From contig PGTJ01000032.1 of the NCBI GenBank assembly GCA_002794515.1, forward strand, positions 1 through 14,260: a DNA stretch of 14,260 nucleotides. Direction: 5' to 3'. Each line of letters begins with the position of its first letter. Within the stretch, counting starts at the first letter, position 1. Origin of the DNA: Phototrophicales bacterium. Lineage in GTDB: Bacteria > Chloroflexota > Anaerolineae > Aggregatilineales > Phototrophicaceae. The position numbers and the translations under genes were made by a program. This document shows, piece by piece, positions 7,856 to 14,260 of this stretch. The notes under the pieces were generated by a model, which saw nothing but the letters and a program-made list of their open reading frames with translations, did no database searches and was not told the origin of the DNA.

Positions 7856-8637
7856 TTCTCTGCTCCACTAAATATCGTGCCTGTGTCCCATTTTAAGCCT
7901 TCTAAATTGGTGATAACGGCTTGTGGTACGCCTAATTTTACCACATGCAAGGCGGTTTGTACTTTTGGTATCATACCACCATGAATGATACCATCTTTGA
8001 TGAGTTGCGTGGCTTGTTTGGGTGTGAGATGCGGTTGTACCACACCCTCGACCATCACCCCAGCCACATTCGTCAGAAAGACAATTTTTTCGGCATGAAT
8101 GGCATTCGCCACCGCACCCGCCACATGGTCGGCATTCACATTATAAATGGCTTGTGGGGCGACCATCACAGGATCGCTCCCCATACAAATCGGCGCGATG
8201 ACGGGGATGATTTTATCTTCGAGCCATTTTCGGATGATCTCCCCGCGCACTTTGACCACATCCCCCGTGAAGCCCATATCGATATACGCATGGCGCATCT
8301 TCACGGCGCGGATTAAGCCTCTATCGACACCCGAAACACCAAGCGCATCTACACCCGCTTCGGTGAAAATTTGTACAAGGCGTGTGTTGACCAAGCCGCG
8401 CAACATCATCACCACCACATCCAACGAGGCTTGGTCGGTGATGCGAATGCCATCCACTTTTTTCGGCTCGATATGCAATCGTTCTTGCATATCGCTAATT
8501 TCTGCCCCGCCACCATGCACAATGACCACAGGCGCGGGATAATTCTTAACTGTTTGTGCCAATCCATTCAAAAATTGTCCATCGGTCAATTCATGACCGC
8601 CGATTTTGATCACGACAGGGCGATGTTGTTTGCTCAT
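7852..8637 (-). CDS. argB: Acetylglutamate kinase
   Basis: A 261-residue amino-acid kinase that phosphorylates N-acetylglutamate. Visible family parts are the N-terminal VIKIGGHEL (lysine and glycines binding phosphate), VIVHGGGAEIS, then YNVNADHVAGAVANAI, FLTNVAGVM and the C-terminal GGMIPKV. The GGH after the lysine is a variant of the more usual GGN. It lacks the extra N-terminal helix of the arginine-inhibited hexameric type, which suggests the short, inhibition-insensitive form; this is an inference from length only. ATG 8637 overlaps the argC stop as ATGA, with no good ribosome binding site of its own, so translation probably depends on ribosomes finishing argC. Confidence 0.96.
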   Translation of the reverse strand: MSKQHRPVVIKIGGHELTDGQFLNGLAQTVKNYPAPVVIVHGGGAEISDMQERLHIEPKKVDGIRITDQASLDVVVMMLRGLVNTRLVQIFTEAGVDALGVSGVDRGLIRAVKMRHAYIDMGFTGDVVKVRGEIIRKWLEDKIIPVIAPICMGSDPVMVAPQAIYNVNADHVAGAVANAIHAEKIVFLTNVAGVMVEGVVQPHLTPKQATQLIKDGIIHGGMIPKVQTALHVVKLGVPQAVITNLEGLKWDTGTIFSGAEK

Positions 8638-9644
8638 AGCAGGGCTGTGGTCTCATCTAGGTGATACATCAGGTTAAAATTTTGCACCGCCTGCCCCGCC
8701 GCGCCTTTGCGTAAATTATCGGTCACGCTGGTGATATGGAGCAAATTGGGCAACACAGGATTGAGGCTGATGACGCACTTATTGGTGCGTACAGCATGTT
8801 TGAGTGTGGCGTGATGTTTGGGTGGTAACACATCCACCAGCGCCTCGCCATCATAAATTTCTTCATATAGATGTTGGGCTTGGTCGCTGGTGAAGCCATC
8901 ATTCAGCGTCACATAGATGCTCGCCATCAACCCTCTGTCGACAGGCAGTAAATGCGGTACGAATATTAATGCCCCGGCTTGTGGGTCGAGTTTGGCAATT
9001 TCTTGTTCCATTTCCCCCACATGTCGATGTGTGCGCCCCGCATTATAGGGCGAAAAATTGCCGAACACCTCGACAAAATGGGTATTGGGTTTTGGCTCGC
9101 GTCCTGCGCCAGATACACCCGATTTCGCATCGACAACAATCGGTGTATGAGGTGCTAATGCGCCAGAAGTCAGCAGGGGATACAAACCCAACAATGTGGT
9201 GGTCGGATAGCACCCTGGCACCGCCACGCGGTCTATCCCGCGCAAAATTTCACGGTTTATCTCCACTAAGCCATAGGGAGTCGGTAACAAATCGGGATGT
9301 GGGTGTGGCTCATGATACCATTTGGCATATGATTCGGGGGTATCGAGGCGTAAATCGGCGCTCAGGTCGATCACCTTTTTGCCATGCGAAAGCGCCAAAT
9401 GTGCCATTTTCGCCGATGTCTGATGCGGGAGCGCCAAAAAGACGGCATCTACCAAAGATAACGGCGCATCATCCGATGGAATATAGCGCAATGATGTGAA
9501 TGGGATAATATCGCCCGCATAGGTGTTGGATGTGCCAAAGACGATTTCGACTTGGGGGTGTTTGGCTAAAATTTCGATTAGATCTTGCCCCGCATAGCCC
9601 GATGCACCATACACACCAACGCGGATTTTTGTGGATGTGGTCAT
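8634..9644 (-). CDS. argC: N-acetyl-gamma-glutamyl-phosphate reductase
   Basis: A 336-residue NADPH-dependent reductase that converts N-acetylglutamyl phosphate to the semialdehyde. The N-terminal nucleotide-binding strand is VGVYGASGYAGQDL (9-22). The catalytic cysteine is C145 in AVPGCYPTTTLLGL, and the HRH segment at 206-208 followed by EMEQEI corresponds to the conserved histidine region. KSGVSGAGR (174-182) is also typical. The start is ATG 9644, preceded by AAAGG with 6-base spacing. An in-frame TTG at 9665 would add seven residues but lies inside the terminator T-run of the upstream gene and has no binding site. This is the first gene of the arginine operon and is coupled to argB by an ATGA overlap. 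Confidence 0.96.
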   Translation of the reverse strand: MTTSTKIRVGVYGASGYAGQDLIEILAKHPQVEIVFGTSNTYAGDIIPFTSLRYIPSDDAPLSLVDAVFLALPHQTSAKMAHLALSHGKKVIDLSADLRLDTPESYAKWYHEPHPHPDLLPTPYGLVEINREILRGIDRVAVPGCYPTTTLLGLYPLLTSGALAPHTPIVVDAKSGVSGAGREPKPNTHFVEVFGNFSPYNAGRTHRHVGEMEQEIAKLDPQAGALIFVPHLLPVDRGLMASIYVTLNDGFTSDQAQHLYEEIYDGEALVDVLPPKHHATLKHAVRTNKCVISLNPVLPNLLHITSVTDNLRKGAAGQAVQNFNLMYHLDETTALL

Positions 9645-9663
9645 AATGTGCCTTTTGTATATC

Positions 9664-9717
9664 AAAAAAAATCACCATCATTCATTTTAGCAGATGTTGA
9701 TAAAAGAATGATGGTGA
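9664..9717 (-). terminator. Intrinsic terminator of the SRPBCC gene
   Basis: Read on the minus strand, TCACCATCATTC (9717-9706) and GAATGATGGTGA (9683-9672) form a perfect 12-base-pair stem. The loop is 22 bases and may add three A-U pairs after one mismatch. It is followed at once by eight T residues (9671-9664). It lies 14 bases after the SRPBCC stop and 20 bases before the argC start, so it should insulate argC from read-through. Confidence 0.92.
9684..9692 (-). promoter_or_regulatory. Candidate extended -10 element for the arginine operon
   Basis: On the minus strand TGCTAAAAT gives the TGn motif followed by TAAAAT (5 of 6 to the -10 consensus). No convincing -35 hexamer lies 16-18 bases upstream. 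It is inside the loop of the preceding gene's terminator. Only about 86 bases separate argC from the upstream gene, so a dedicated argC promoter has to be here or inside that gene. Initiation about 7 bases downstream would leave a leader of some 30 bases holding one terminator arm and the argC binding site. Weak evidence. Confidence 0.35.
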
Positions 9718-9730
9718 AACATTGCACAGA

Positions 9731-10162
9731 CTATTTTTTGAAGTGTTCGGTAATATTGCCCAATTCTTGTTTATACATGCGACGGAGAATCGATGGTATC
9801 ATCAACCGTTCTATGAAATTTTTCACCTTGTAGTCGGTGCGGAAGGTCAACTGGGTTTGACCATCTCCTGCTGGTGTGACGATAAAATCGGTGACAGTAC
9901 CTGTATCTAAATCGGTTTCGCGCAATAATTTGCCATGTTCTGGCTCGGTGACTTTTGCACGGAATGAAGATTTTTGCCCCATAACATTCATATCGGCGCG
10001 GAAAATCGTGCCTTCACCCACGCCACCTTCTTCAACAGTCAGCGCGACAAAATAGGGCTTGGGCAAAATAGACGGATGCCCGACACGATAATCGGCGAGT
10101 AAATCATAAACGGCTTGGGGTGGGGCGGGGATAATGGCAGACGACTCAACGATAACAGACAT
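9731..10162 (-). CDS. SRPBCC-fold (polyketide cyclase / START-like) protein
   Basis: A 143-residue protein with the layout of the SRPBCC superfamily: a first strand (SVIVESSAIIPAPPQAVY) leading into the helix AVYDLLADYRVGHPSILP, a run of strands (FRADMNVMG, FRAKVTEPE, TDFIVTPAG, TQLTFRTDYKV) and a long C-terminal helix from NFIERLMIPSILRRMYKQEL. The fold makes a deep hydrophobic cavity; members bind lipids or ring compounds and some are cyclases, but no ligand or catalytic residue can be named here. No signal peptide is seen. ATG 10162 was chosen because GGAGGG lies 7 bases upstream; the in-frame ATG 10177 would place that site inside the coding region. It is a single-gene unit with its own promoter and terminator, between the arginine operon and a divergent transporter operon. 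Confidence 0.82.
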   Translation of the reverse strand: MSVIVESSAIIPAPPQAVYDLLADYRVGHPSILPKPYFVALTVEEGGVGEGTIFRADMNVMGQKSSFRAKVTEPEHGKLLRETDLDTGTVTDFIVTPAGDGQTQLTFRTDYKVKNFIERLMIPSILRRMYKQELGNITEHFKK

Positions 10163-10208
10163 GATAGTTCCCTCCATGTGATAAGTGTGTTTGTGAAATT
10201 CTTCTCTA

Positions 10209-10238
10209 ATTAAATGTCTGTTTTGGGTTGGATGTCAA
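10209..10238 (-). promoter_or_regulatory. Sigma-70-type promoter of the SRPBCC gene
   Basis: On the minus strand a perfect -35 TTGACA (10238-10233) is followed after 18 bases by TTTAAT (10214-10209), 5 of 6 to the -10 consensus. Transcription would start near 10202, about 40 bases before ATG 10162, leaving room for the GGAGGG binding site. This is the best promoter match I found in the window. Confidence 0.75.
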
Positions 10239-10315
10239 TAGACCGCTTGTGCGAAGTTATTGTTTGTTTTGTTCAAATATTTTTACGTCTCCCTGCTACC
10301 ATGTCTATGGGTGTG

Positions 10316-10321
10316 TATAAT
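10316..10321 (+). promoter_or_regulatory. Candidate -10 element of the ABC transporter operon
   Basis: A perfect TATAAT stands 34 bases before the ATPase start at 10356. The -35 region is poor: positions 10293-10299 read CTGCTAC, with little match to TTGACA. An activator or other sequence may be needed. A start near 10328 would exclude the upstream in-frame ATG 10326, supporting ATG 10356. Confidence 0.45.
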
Positions 10322-10355
10322 CAACATGAGATTTATCACCGATAGGCAAACATGT

Positions 10356-11273
10356 ATGATAGAGGTAACAGAACTCAGCAAACACTATGGGGCGCATGTG
10401 GCGCTCGATGCGGTGTCATTCAGTGCCAAGCAGGGCGAAATTTTGGGGCTACTCGGACCGAATGGTGCGGGCAAAACCACCACCATGCGTATCCTTACGG
10501 GTTATATGCCCCCCAGCGCTGGTAAGGCAGTGGTCGCGGGGTATGATGTGAGCGCGGAATCTTTTGAAGTCCGCGAGAAAGTTGGCTATCTGCCAGAACG
10601 CATTCCGTTATATCCCGATATGACCGTTGAGGGATACATCACCTTTTGGGCGAAATTACGCCATACCCCACAAGTCAAACAGGCAGTACAAACGGCATTG
10701 GAGAAAGTCGACCTCATTGCACGGCGTAAATCGTTGGTACGGACGCTCTCTAAAGGGATGCGCCAACGGCTCGGATTGGCACAGGCGCTTGTCCATGACC
10801 CGCAGGTGTTGATTTTAGACGAGCCGACCATCGGCATAGACCCGCAACAAGTCATCGAAGTGCGTGAGCAAATTCGCCAATTAGCCAAATCGCACACTGT
10901 GCTATTTAGCACGCATATCCTCTCTGAGGCGGAACAGATTTGTGATCGTGTGGTCATTTTGAATCGGGGCAAATTGGTGGCATACGGCACACCCGAAGCG
11001 CTCCGCAAACAATTGTATCCTAACGATCATCTGTATCTCGAAATCGATGCCCCTAAACGCGATCAGCAGAAGGTGATAACCTTGTTGAATGGGCTAACAG
11101 GGGTGGAATCGGTGACACCTGTGGCGGGTGGATTTAATTTGCGCGCCAAAAAAGATGCGGATATTCGGGGCAAATTGGTCGAAAAAATCCTCTCGTCAGG
11201 GTATGGCTTGCGCGAATTGCGCCCTGTTGCCATGACCTTAGAGGATATTTTCTTAGAAATTGTAGGTAAGTGA
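10356..11273 (+). CDS. ABC transporter ATP-binding protein (GldA / CcmA-like)
   Basis: A 305-residue cytoplasmic ATPase that would power the permease encoded next. It has Walker A GPNGAGKT (34-41), signature LSKGMRQRLGLAQAL (131-145), Walker B VLILDEPTIGID (151-162) and the switch histidine H187 in FSTHILS. A C-terminal domain of about 80 residues follows, as in the GldA/NatA type of ABC-2 export ATPases. ATG 10356 was chosen because the conserved N-terminal IEVTELSKHYG starts there; the in-frame codons upstream encode a hydrophobic stretch not expected in this family. The ribosome binding site is weak. It is first of four genes, followed after 3 bases by the permease. Export rather than import is the likely direction, since no binding protein is present. 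Confidence 0.93.
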   Translation: MIEVTELSKHYGAHVALDAVSFSAKQGEILGLLGPNGAGKTTTMRILTGYMPPSAGKAVVAGYDVSAESFEVREKVGYLPERIPLYPDMTVEGYITFWAKLRHTPQVKQAVQTALEKVDLIARRKSLVRTLSKGMRQRLGLAQALVHDPQVLILDEPTIGIDPQQVIEVREQIRQLAKSHTVLFSTHILSEAEQICDRVVILNRGKLVAYGTPEALRKQLYPNDHLYLEIDAPKRDQQKVITLLNGLTGVESVTPVAGGFNLRAKKDADIRGKLVEKILSSGYGLRELRPVAMTLEDIFLEIVGK

Positions 11274-11276
11274 CCC

Positions 11277-11996
11277 ATGTGGACAATTTTTCGGCGCGAA
11301 ATGGCGCATTATTTCACCACACCTGTGACGTATCTCATCGCCGCCGCATTTTATGGCTTGATGGGATTGTATTTCAATAATGACCTCACTATGAGCATCA
11401 CCACACGGGCGGCAAATCCTGCCTCTGTGCCGTTGTTCCTCTCGTTTGTGATGGTATTTTTTGCCCCATTGTTGACCATGCGCCTCATCGCCGAAGAGAA
11501 CCGCGAAGGCACAGTTGAATTATTATTGACTGCCCCCGTGAGTGATATGGCGATTGTGGTCGGCAAATTTTTCAGCGCGTGGGCGTTGTATTCGTTACTG
11601 CTTATCGGCACGCTGGTGTATCCGATAATTTTGAATAGCTTGGGCATCTTCCCCGATTTGGGAATCGCCGCCAGTGCTTATATCGGTATCTGGTTGTATG
11701 GTGGTGCGATGTTGGCGGTGGGCGTGGTCTTTTCTGCCATCACCGATAGCCAAGTCATGGCGGCATTTTTGAGCATGTCGTTCTTATTATTGATGTGGCT
11801 GGGTGATTTGGCGGGGAATATTGTCGCCAGTTTTGAACTGGCTGAATTGCTCCGCAAATTGAGCCTGCAGGGGCATTATTCGACCTCTTTCGCCGTGGGA
11901 TTATTCCGCGCCGAAGATGCGGTTTATTTTGCGGGGATTATCATGATTGCCTTGTTCATCACGATCCGTTTATTAGAACTACGGAGGGCGCGTTAG
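11277..11996 (+). CDS. ABC-2 type permease (GldF-like)
   Basis: A 239-residue inner-membrane protein with about six hydrophobic segments (near 18-33, 50-68, 97-119, 130-153, 160-180 and 217-232). The segment EENREGTVELLLTAPVSD (73-90) between the second and third matches the conserved cytoplasmic helix of ABC-2 permeases that contacts the ATPase, and is strikingly like GldF and NosY proteins. It has a short cytoplasmic N-terminus (MWTIFRREM). It starts 3 bases after the ATPase stop and ends 2 bases before the GldG-like gene, so the three are surely one unit. In Flavobacterium the equivalent Gld proteins are linked to gliding. Here only an export role can be inferred, and the substrate is unknown. 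Confidence 0.9.
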   Translation: MWTIFRREMAHYFTTPVTYLIAAAFYGLMGLYFNNDLTMSITTRAANPASVPLFLSFVMVFFAPLLTMRLIAEENREGTVELLLTAPVSDMAIVVGKFFSAWALYSLLLIGTLVYPIILNSLGIFPDLGIAASAYIGIWLYGGAMLAVGVVFSAITDSQVMAAFLSMSFLLLMWLGDLAGNIVASFELAELLRKLSLQGHYSTSFAVGLFRAEDAVYFAGIIMIALFITIRLLELRRAR

Positions 11997-11998
11997 CC

Positions 11999-13639
11999 AT
12001 GAGACGAGAACGCGAAGTGATCTTCACACGCGCTGATATTGGGCAAATCCTCAGTTTTATCGGCGCATTTGGTATTTTATTGGCGGTCATTGCCCTGTTG
12101 TGGGAAGGGCAAATGAACGTATTTGCGTGGTTGGGTGTTGGTTTGGGCATCATCGGCTTGGGCGGATGGTTGTTGATTGCCCCACGCGATTTTATCGACT
12201 TCTTCACGGGTGGGCGCATCCGCCAAAGCACCATAGCGGTATTTTCGACGGTGTTATTCATTGGTATTGTGGTCTTGATTTATATTTATGTGGAACGCGC
12301 CGTTATCACAGTGGATATGACCATGCGTGGGAGCTATACACTCTCTGCGACCACCTTGCGCGTGTTGCGTGATTTGAATCGGGATATTCGTATTACGGCA
12401 TTTTATTCTCCCTCGAATATCGGTTTGCGCGAATTAGACGACCAATTCTTTCGGCAATACGAGATTGAATCGGGTGGTAAAATCACCCGTGCGTATATAG
12501 ACCCCATCGCCCAACCCGGCATCGCCGCCCTATTTAATGCCGAAGACGGTGATGTGTTCATCTCGTATTTATTAGAAGATGGCACAGTCGATTTTAACAG
12601 TGTGGTTTATGTCCCAATGGGAGAACGTCAAGAACGCGATATGACCAATGCTATTAACCGTCTACTCACGCAAGGCAATTACACCGTATTGTATGATATT
12701 GGCTTTGGTGGGCGTTCTCCGAATGATGTATCTAGCAACGGTATGTCGCTGTCGGGGCAGTTATTGCGTTTTGAGGGTTATAATATTGAATTGGTCGATT
12801 TACAAAATGACATCATCGCCAATAATATCGCCATCCCTGATAATGTGAATGTGATCATCATGGCGCGTCCGTTGCGCCGTCTGAGTAGTGAGGCGATTGC
12901 CTTATTGGATGATTACCTCAAGCGGGGTGGGGGATTGTTACTTTTGGCTGATGTGGCGGGTGGTGAAGAACGGGTGTTGACCGAAGATGACCCGTTTAAT
13001 CAATATTTATGGAATAATTGGGGTTTGGCATTATTAGATGCGGTGGCGGTGGATTATGCTGTGAGTGGTGATACGCCGTTGGATGTGATCAGCTATCAGA
13101 TTTTCGATTCGCCCATATCCAGCGATATAGACCCAGCCACCGACATAAACTCGCGCACACAATTCCGCATCGCCCGACCGATTGCCGTAGATGATGAACC
13201 ACCTGTGAACAATGGGCGTGTGATTGCCACCTCGCCACAGAGTTATGCCGAGACAAATATCGCCCAAGTTTTGCTCAATAACGCTTATCAATATGATGAA
13301 AATGAAGATTTTCAGGGGCAAATGACCATTGTGGCATGGGCGGCAGATGGTGAAGACGGCGGGCGCATCGTCTTGATTGGTGATAGCGATTTCGCCACCG
13401 ATGGTCAAATTGCTACACCCGCGGGCAATGGCATTTTGTTGGTGAATGCCGTGAAATGGCTCACCGGGTATCAGGATACCGTCTCATTTGGTTTTACTGC
13501 CACTAGTTCGGGATTGCCAACACTTTTTGTAGATGTGAATACACAACTGAACCAAATCGCTCTGCTCACCTTATTCATCATGCCTGGTGCTTTGATTGGC
13601 ATTGGCGGAGCTATCTATTTCAGACGGAGCAGACGATGA
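11999..13639 (+). CDS. GldG-like ABC transporter auxiliary protein
   Basis: A 546-residue membrane protein. Hydrophobic segments lie near 17-35, 41-61 and 79-97, then a large region outside the membrane, then a last segment near 519-541 followed by a basic tail (RRSRR). The large domain begins with VDMTMRGSYTLSATTLRVLRDL and continues with ITAFYSP, matching the start of the GldG/ABC auxiliary domain. The segment VNVIIMARPLRRLSSEAIALLDDYLKRGGGLLLLAD is the typical part of this domain that resembles glutamine amidotransferase-like folds without a nucleophile. IVLIGDSDFATD near the end is also characteristic. GGAGG at 11983-11987 is 11 bases before ATG 11999. Its stop overlaps the next start (ATGA). 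It probably forms the extracytoplasmic part of the exporter. Confidence 0.88.
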   Translation: MRREREVIFTRADIGQILSFIGAFGILLAVIALLWEGQMNVFAWLGVGLGIIGLGGWLLIAPRDFIDFFTGGRIRQSTIAVFSTVLFIGIVVLIYIYVERAVITVDMTMRGSYTLSATTLRVLRDLNRDIRITAFYSPSNIGLRELDDQFFRQYEIESGGKITRAYIDPIAQPGIAALFNAEDGDVFISYLLEDGTVDFNSVVYVPMGERQERDMTNAINRLLTQGNYTVLYDIGFGGRSPNDVSSNGMSLSGQLLRFEGYNIELVDLQNDIIANNIAIPDNVNVIIMARPLRRLSSEAIALLDDYLKRGGGLLLLADVAGGEERVLTEDDPFNQYLWNNWGLALLDAVAVDYAVSGDTPLDVISYQIFDSPISSDIDPATDINSRTQFRIARPIAVDDEPPVNNGRVIATSPQSYAETNIAQVLLNNAYQYDENEDFQGQMTIVAWAADGEDGGRIVLIGDSDFATDGQIATPAGNGILLVNAVKWLTGYQDTVSFGFTATSSGLPTLFVDVNTQLNQIALLTLFIMPGALIGIGGAIYFRRSRR

Positions 13640-14226
13640 GACGTGGATTGCCGACATTATTCGGTCTATTGGTGATTTTTATCGTATTGGCGATTTTGGT
13701 GGTCATCCAAGAACCTCGCAATCCAAGCGCTATTCAGCCAACGGCTCAACCAACCGACCAAACCAATCAAGGATTTGGTGATAATCGGGTGTATATAGGA
13801 TTGGATGCGAGCGCCATCCAAGCCATACGCTTATTAGACCCCAATTCGGGTCAATCGGTGACATTCGCCCGCAATCCCATCCGCTTATGGACATTGCCGT
13901 TTATCGAAGGTGTCAGCCTCGACCAAACCGCCATGCAAGACATCGAACGGACATTGGTTATCATGCCCTATGCCCATCAATTCATCCCAGAAGCGCAACG
14001 ATTGACCGAATATGGGTTTTTATCGGATGGACGGCATTATTTTTCGGTGTTGTTCACAATGGATGATGGCACTACCCACACCATCTCTATCGGCAACCCG
14101 ACAGAATTTAATGGACGAGCGGTGTATTATGCAGTGGTCGATGAACGGGAAGAGATGTATCTGATTTATCGTGAACCAATCGATTTCTTGACACAGCAAT
14201 TTTTGAAGCCTCCCATTGTATCATAA
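13636..14226 (+). CDS. DUF4340-like membrane-anchored protein
   Basis: A 196-residue protein with one N-terminal membrane segment (about 7-25, after MRRGLP), a short linker rich in Pro, Gln and Thr (about 30-45), and an extracytoplasmic domain. Segments such as IQAIRLLDPNSGQSVTFAR, LWTLPF, EYGFLSDGRHYFSVLFTMDDG and TISIGNPTEFNGRAVYYAVVD follow the repeating pattern of DUF4340 proteins, where substrate-like strands end in a GxPTxxxxxxYxxV-type motif. DUF4340 genes commonly sit next to GldG-type genes, which supports the call. GGAG at 13626-13629 is 6 bases before ATG 13636, which overlaps the preceding stop by 4 bases. It ends 34 bases before the window edge. No biochemical role is known to me. 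Confidence 0.75.
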   Translation: MRRGLPTLFGLLVIFIVLAILVVIQEPRNPSAIQPTAQPTDQTNQGFGDNRVYIGLDASAIQAIRLLDPNSGQSVTFARNPIRLWTLPFIEGVSLDQTAMQDIERTLVIMPYAHQFIPEAQRLTEYGFLSDGRHYFSVLFTMDDGTTHTISIGNPTEFNGRAVYYAVVDEREEMYLIYREPIDFLTQQFLKPPIVS

Positions 14227-14260
14227 CATCTGTTCGACTTTGTAGGGTAGGTTCTTGGAT

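Larger units (their letters stand above)
10163..10355. other. Divergent intergenic region
   Basis: These 193 bases separate the SRPBCC gene (minus) from the ABC transporter operon (plus). They hold a strong promoter-like pair for the minus-strand gene and a -10-like TATAAT for the plus-strand operon. No convincing small gene, hairpin or operator repeat was found. Confidence 0.7.

Noticed and set aside
8371..8664. A plus-strand frame with a run of histidines (HHHHHIQRG)
   Set aside because: The histidines come from CATCATCACC repeats that encode methionine, valine and similar residues of ArgB on the other strand (VVVMM). It is not a metal-binding peptide.
8969..9499. A 176-codon open frame on the plus strand opposite argC
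   Set aside because: It lies wholly within a clearly coding argC, has an unusual composition with many Arg, Pro and His residues, and resembles no family I know. It is a shadow of the real gene.
9645..9665. TTG at 9665 as the argC start
   Set aside because: It falls in the T-run of the upstream terminator and lacks a ribosome binding site. ATG 9644 has AAAGG at good spacing and gives the normal N-terminus.
10260..10355. N-terminal extension of the ABC ATPase from an upstream start
   Set aside because: The extra residues are hydrophobic and precede the usual family start, and the TATAAT lies within this stretch. The conserved protein begins at ATG 10356.
14227..14260. The last 34 bases as a terminator or new gene start
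   Set aside because: No inverted repeat, T-run or ribosome binding site with a start codon could be seen in so short a stretch.

Overview
The window carries two bacterial gene blocks that face each other, plus a third block reading away from the second. Base composition is near 50% GC and genes are very densely packed. The RecG with a long N-terminal extension, the argC-B-D-J order and the GldF/GldG-type transporter fit a member of the Chloroflexota (Anaerolineae-like). That placement rests on remembered protein resemblance and no search was run.

Plus strand, 1-3810. The window opens inside the C-terminal part of a DegV-family fatty-acid-binding protein. It overlaps the start of recG, a complete branched-DNA helicase with an extra domain of about 240 residues at its N-terminus. 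Two short Uma2-family (PD-(D/E)XK nuclease fold) reading frames follow. Both look incomplete: the first lacks the N-terminal part and an expected catalytic aspartate, and the second lacks the catalytic core.

Minus strand, 9644 down to 3807. This is an arginine operon read argC, argB, argD, argJ, a GNAT acetyltransferase, carA. The first four genes are translationally coupled (ATGA, ATGA and TGATG junctions). Together argB, argC, argD and argJ convert N-acetylglutamate to ornithine with recycling of the acetyl group. carA supplies the glutaminase subunit of carbamoyl-phosphate synthetase for the next step towards citrulline. carB, argF, argG and argH are not in the window. carA meets the second Uma2 frame tail to tail with a 4-base overlap.

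Minus strand, 10162 down to 9731. A single SRPBCC-fold (polyketide cyclase/START-like) gene has a clear promoter (TTGACA, 18-base spacer, TTTAAT), a strong ribosome binding site and a textbook intrinsic terminator. The terminator fills the short gap before argC, and its loop holds an extended -10 element that may start the arginine operon.

Plus strand, 10356-14226. A tight operon encodes an ABC ATPase, an ABC-2 permease with six membrane segments, a membrane-anchored GldG-like auxiliary protein and a DUF4340-like membrane-anchored protein. This layout matches gliding-type (GldA/GldF/GldG) exporters. The substrate is unknown.

Most of the window is ordinary core metabolism. I saw no tRNA, rRNA, CRISPR array, insertion sequence or phage gene. 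The points most worth a second look are the overlapping terminator and promoter at argC, the paired incomplete Uma2 genes with an 11-base inverted repeat, the GNAT inside the arginine operon and the RecG extension.
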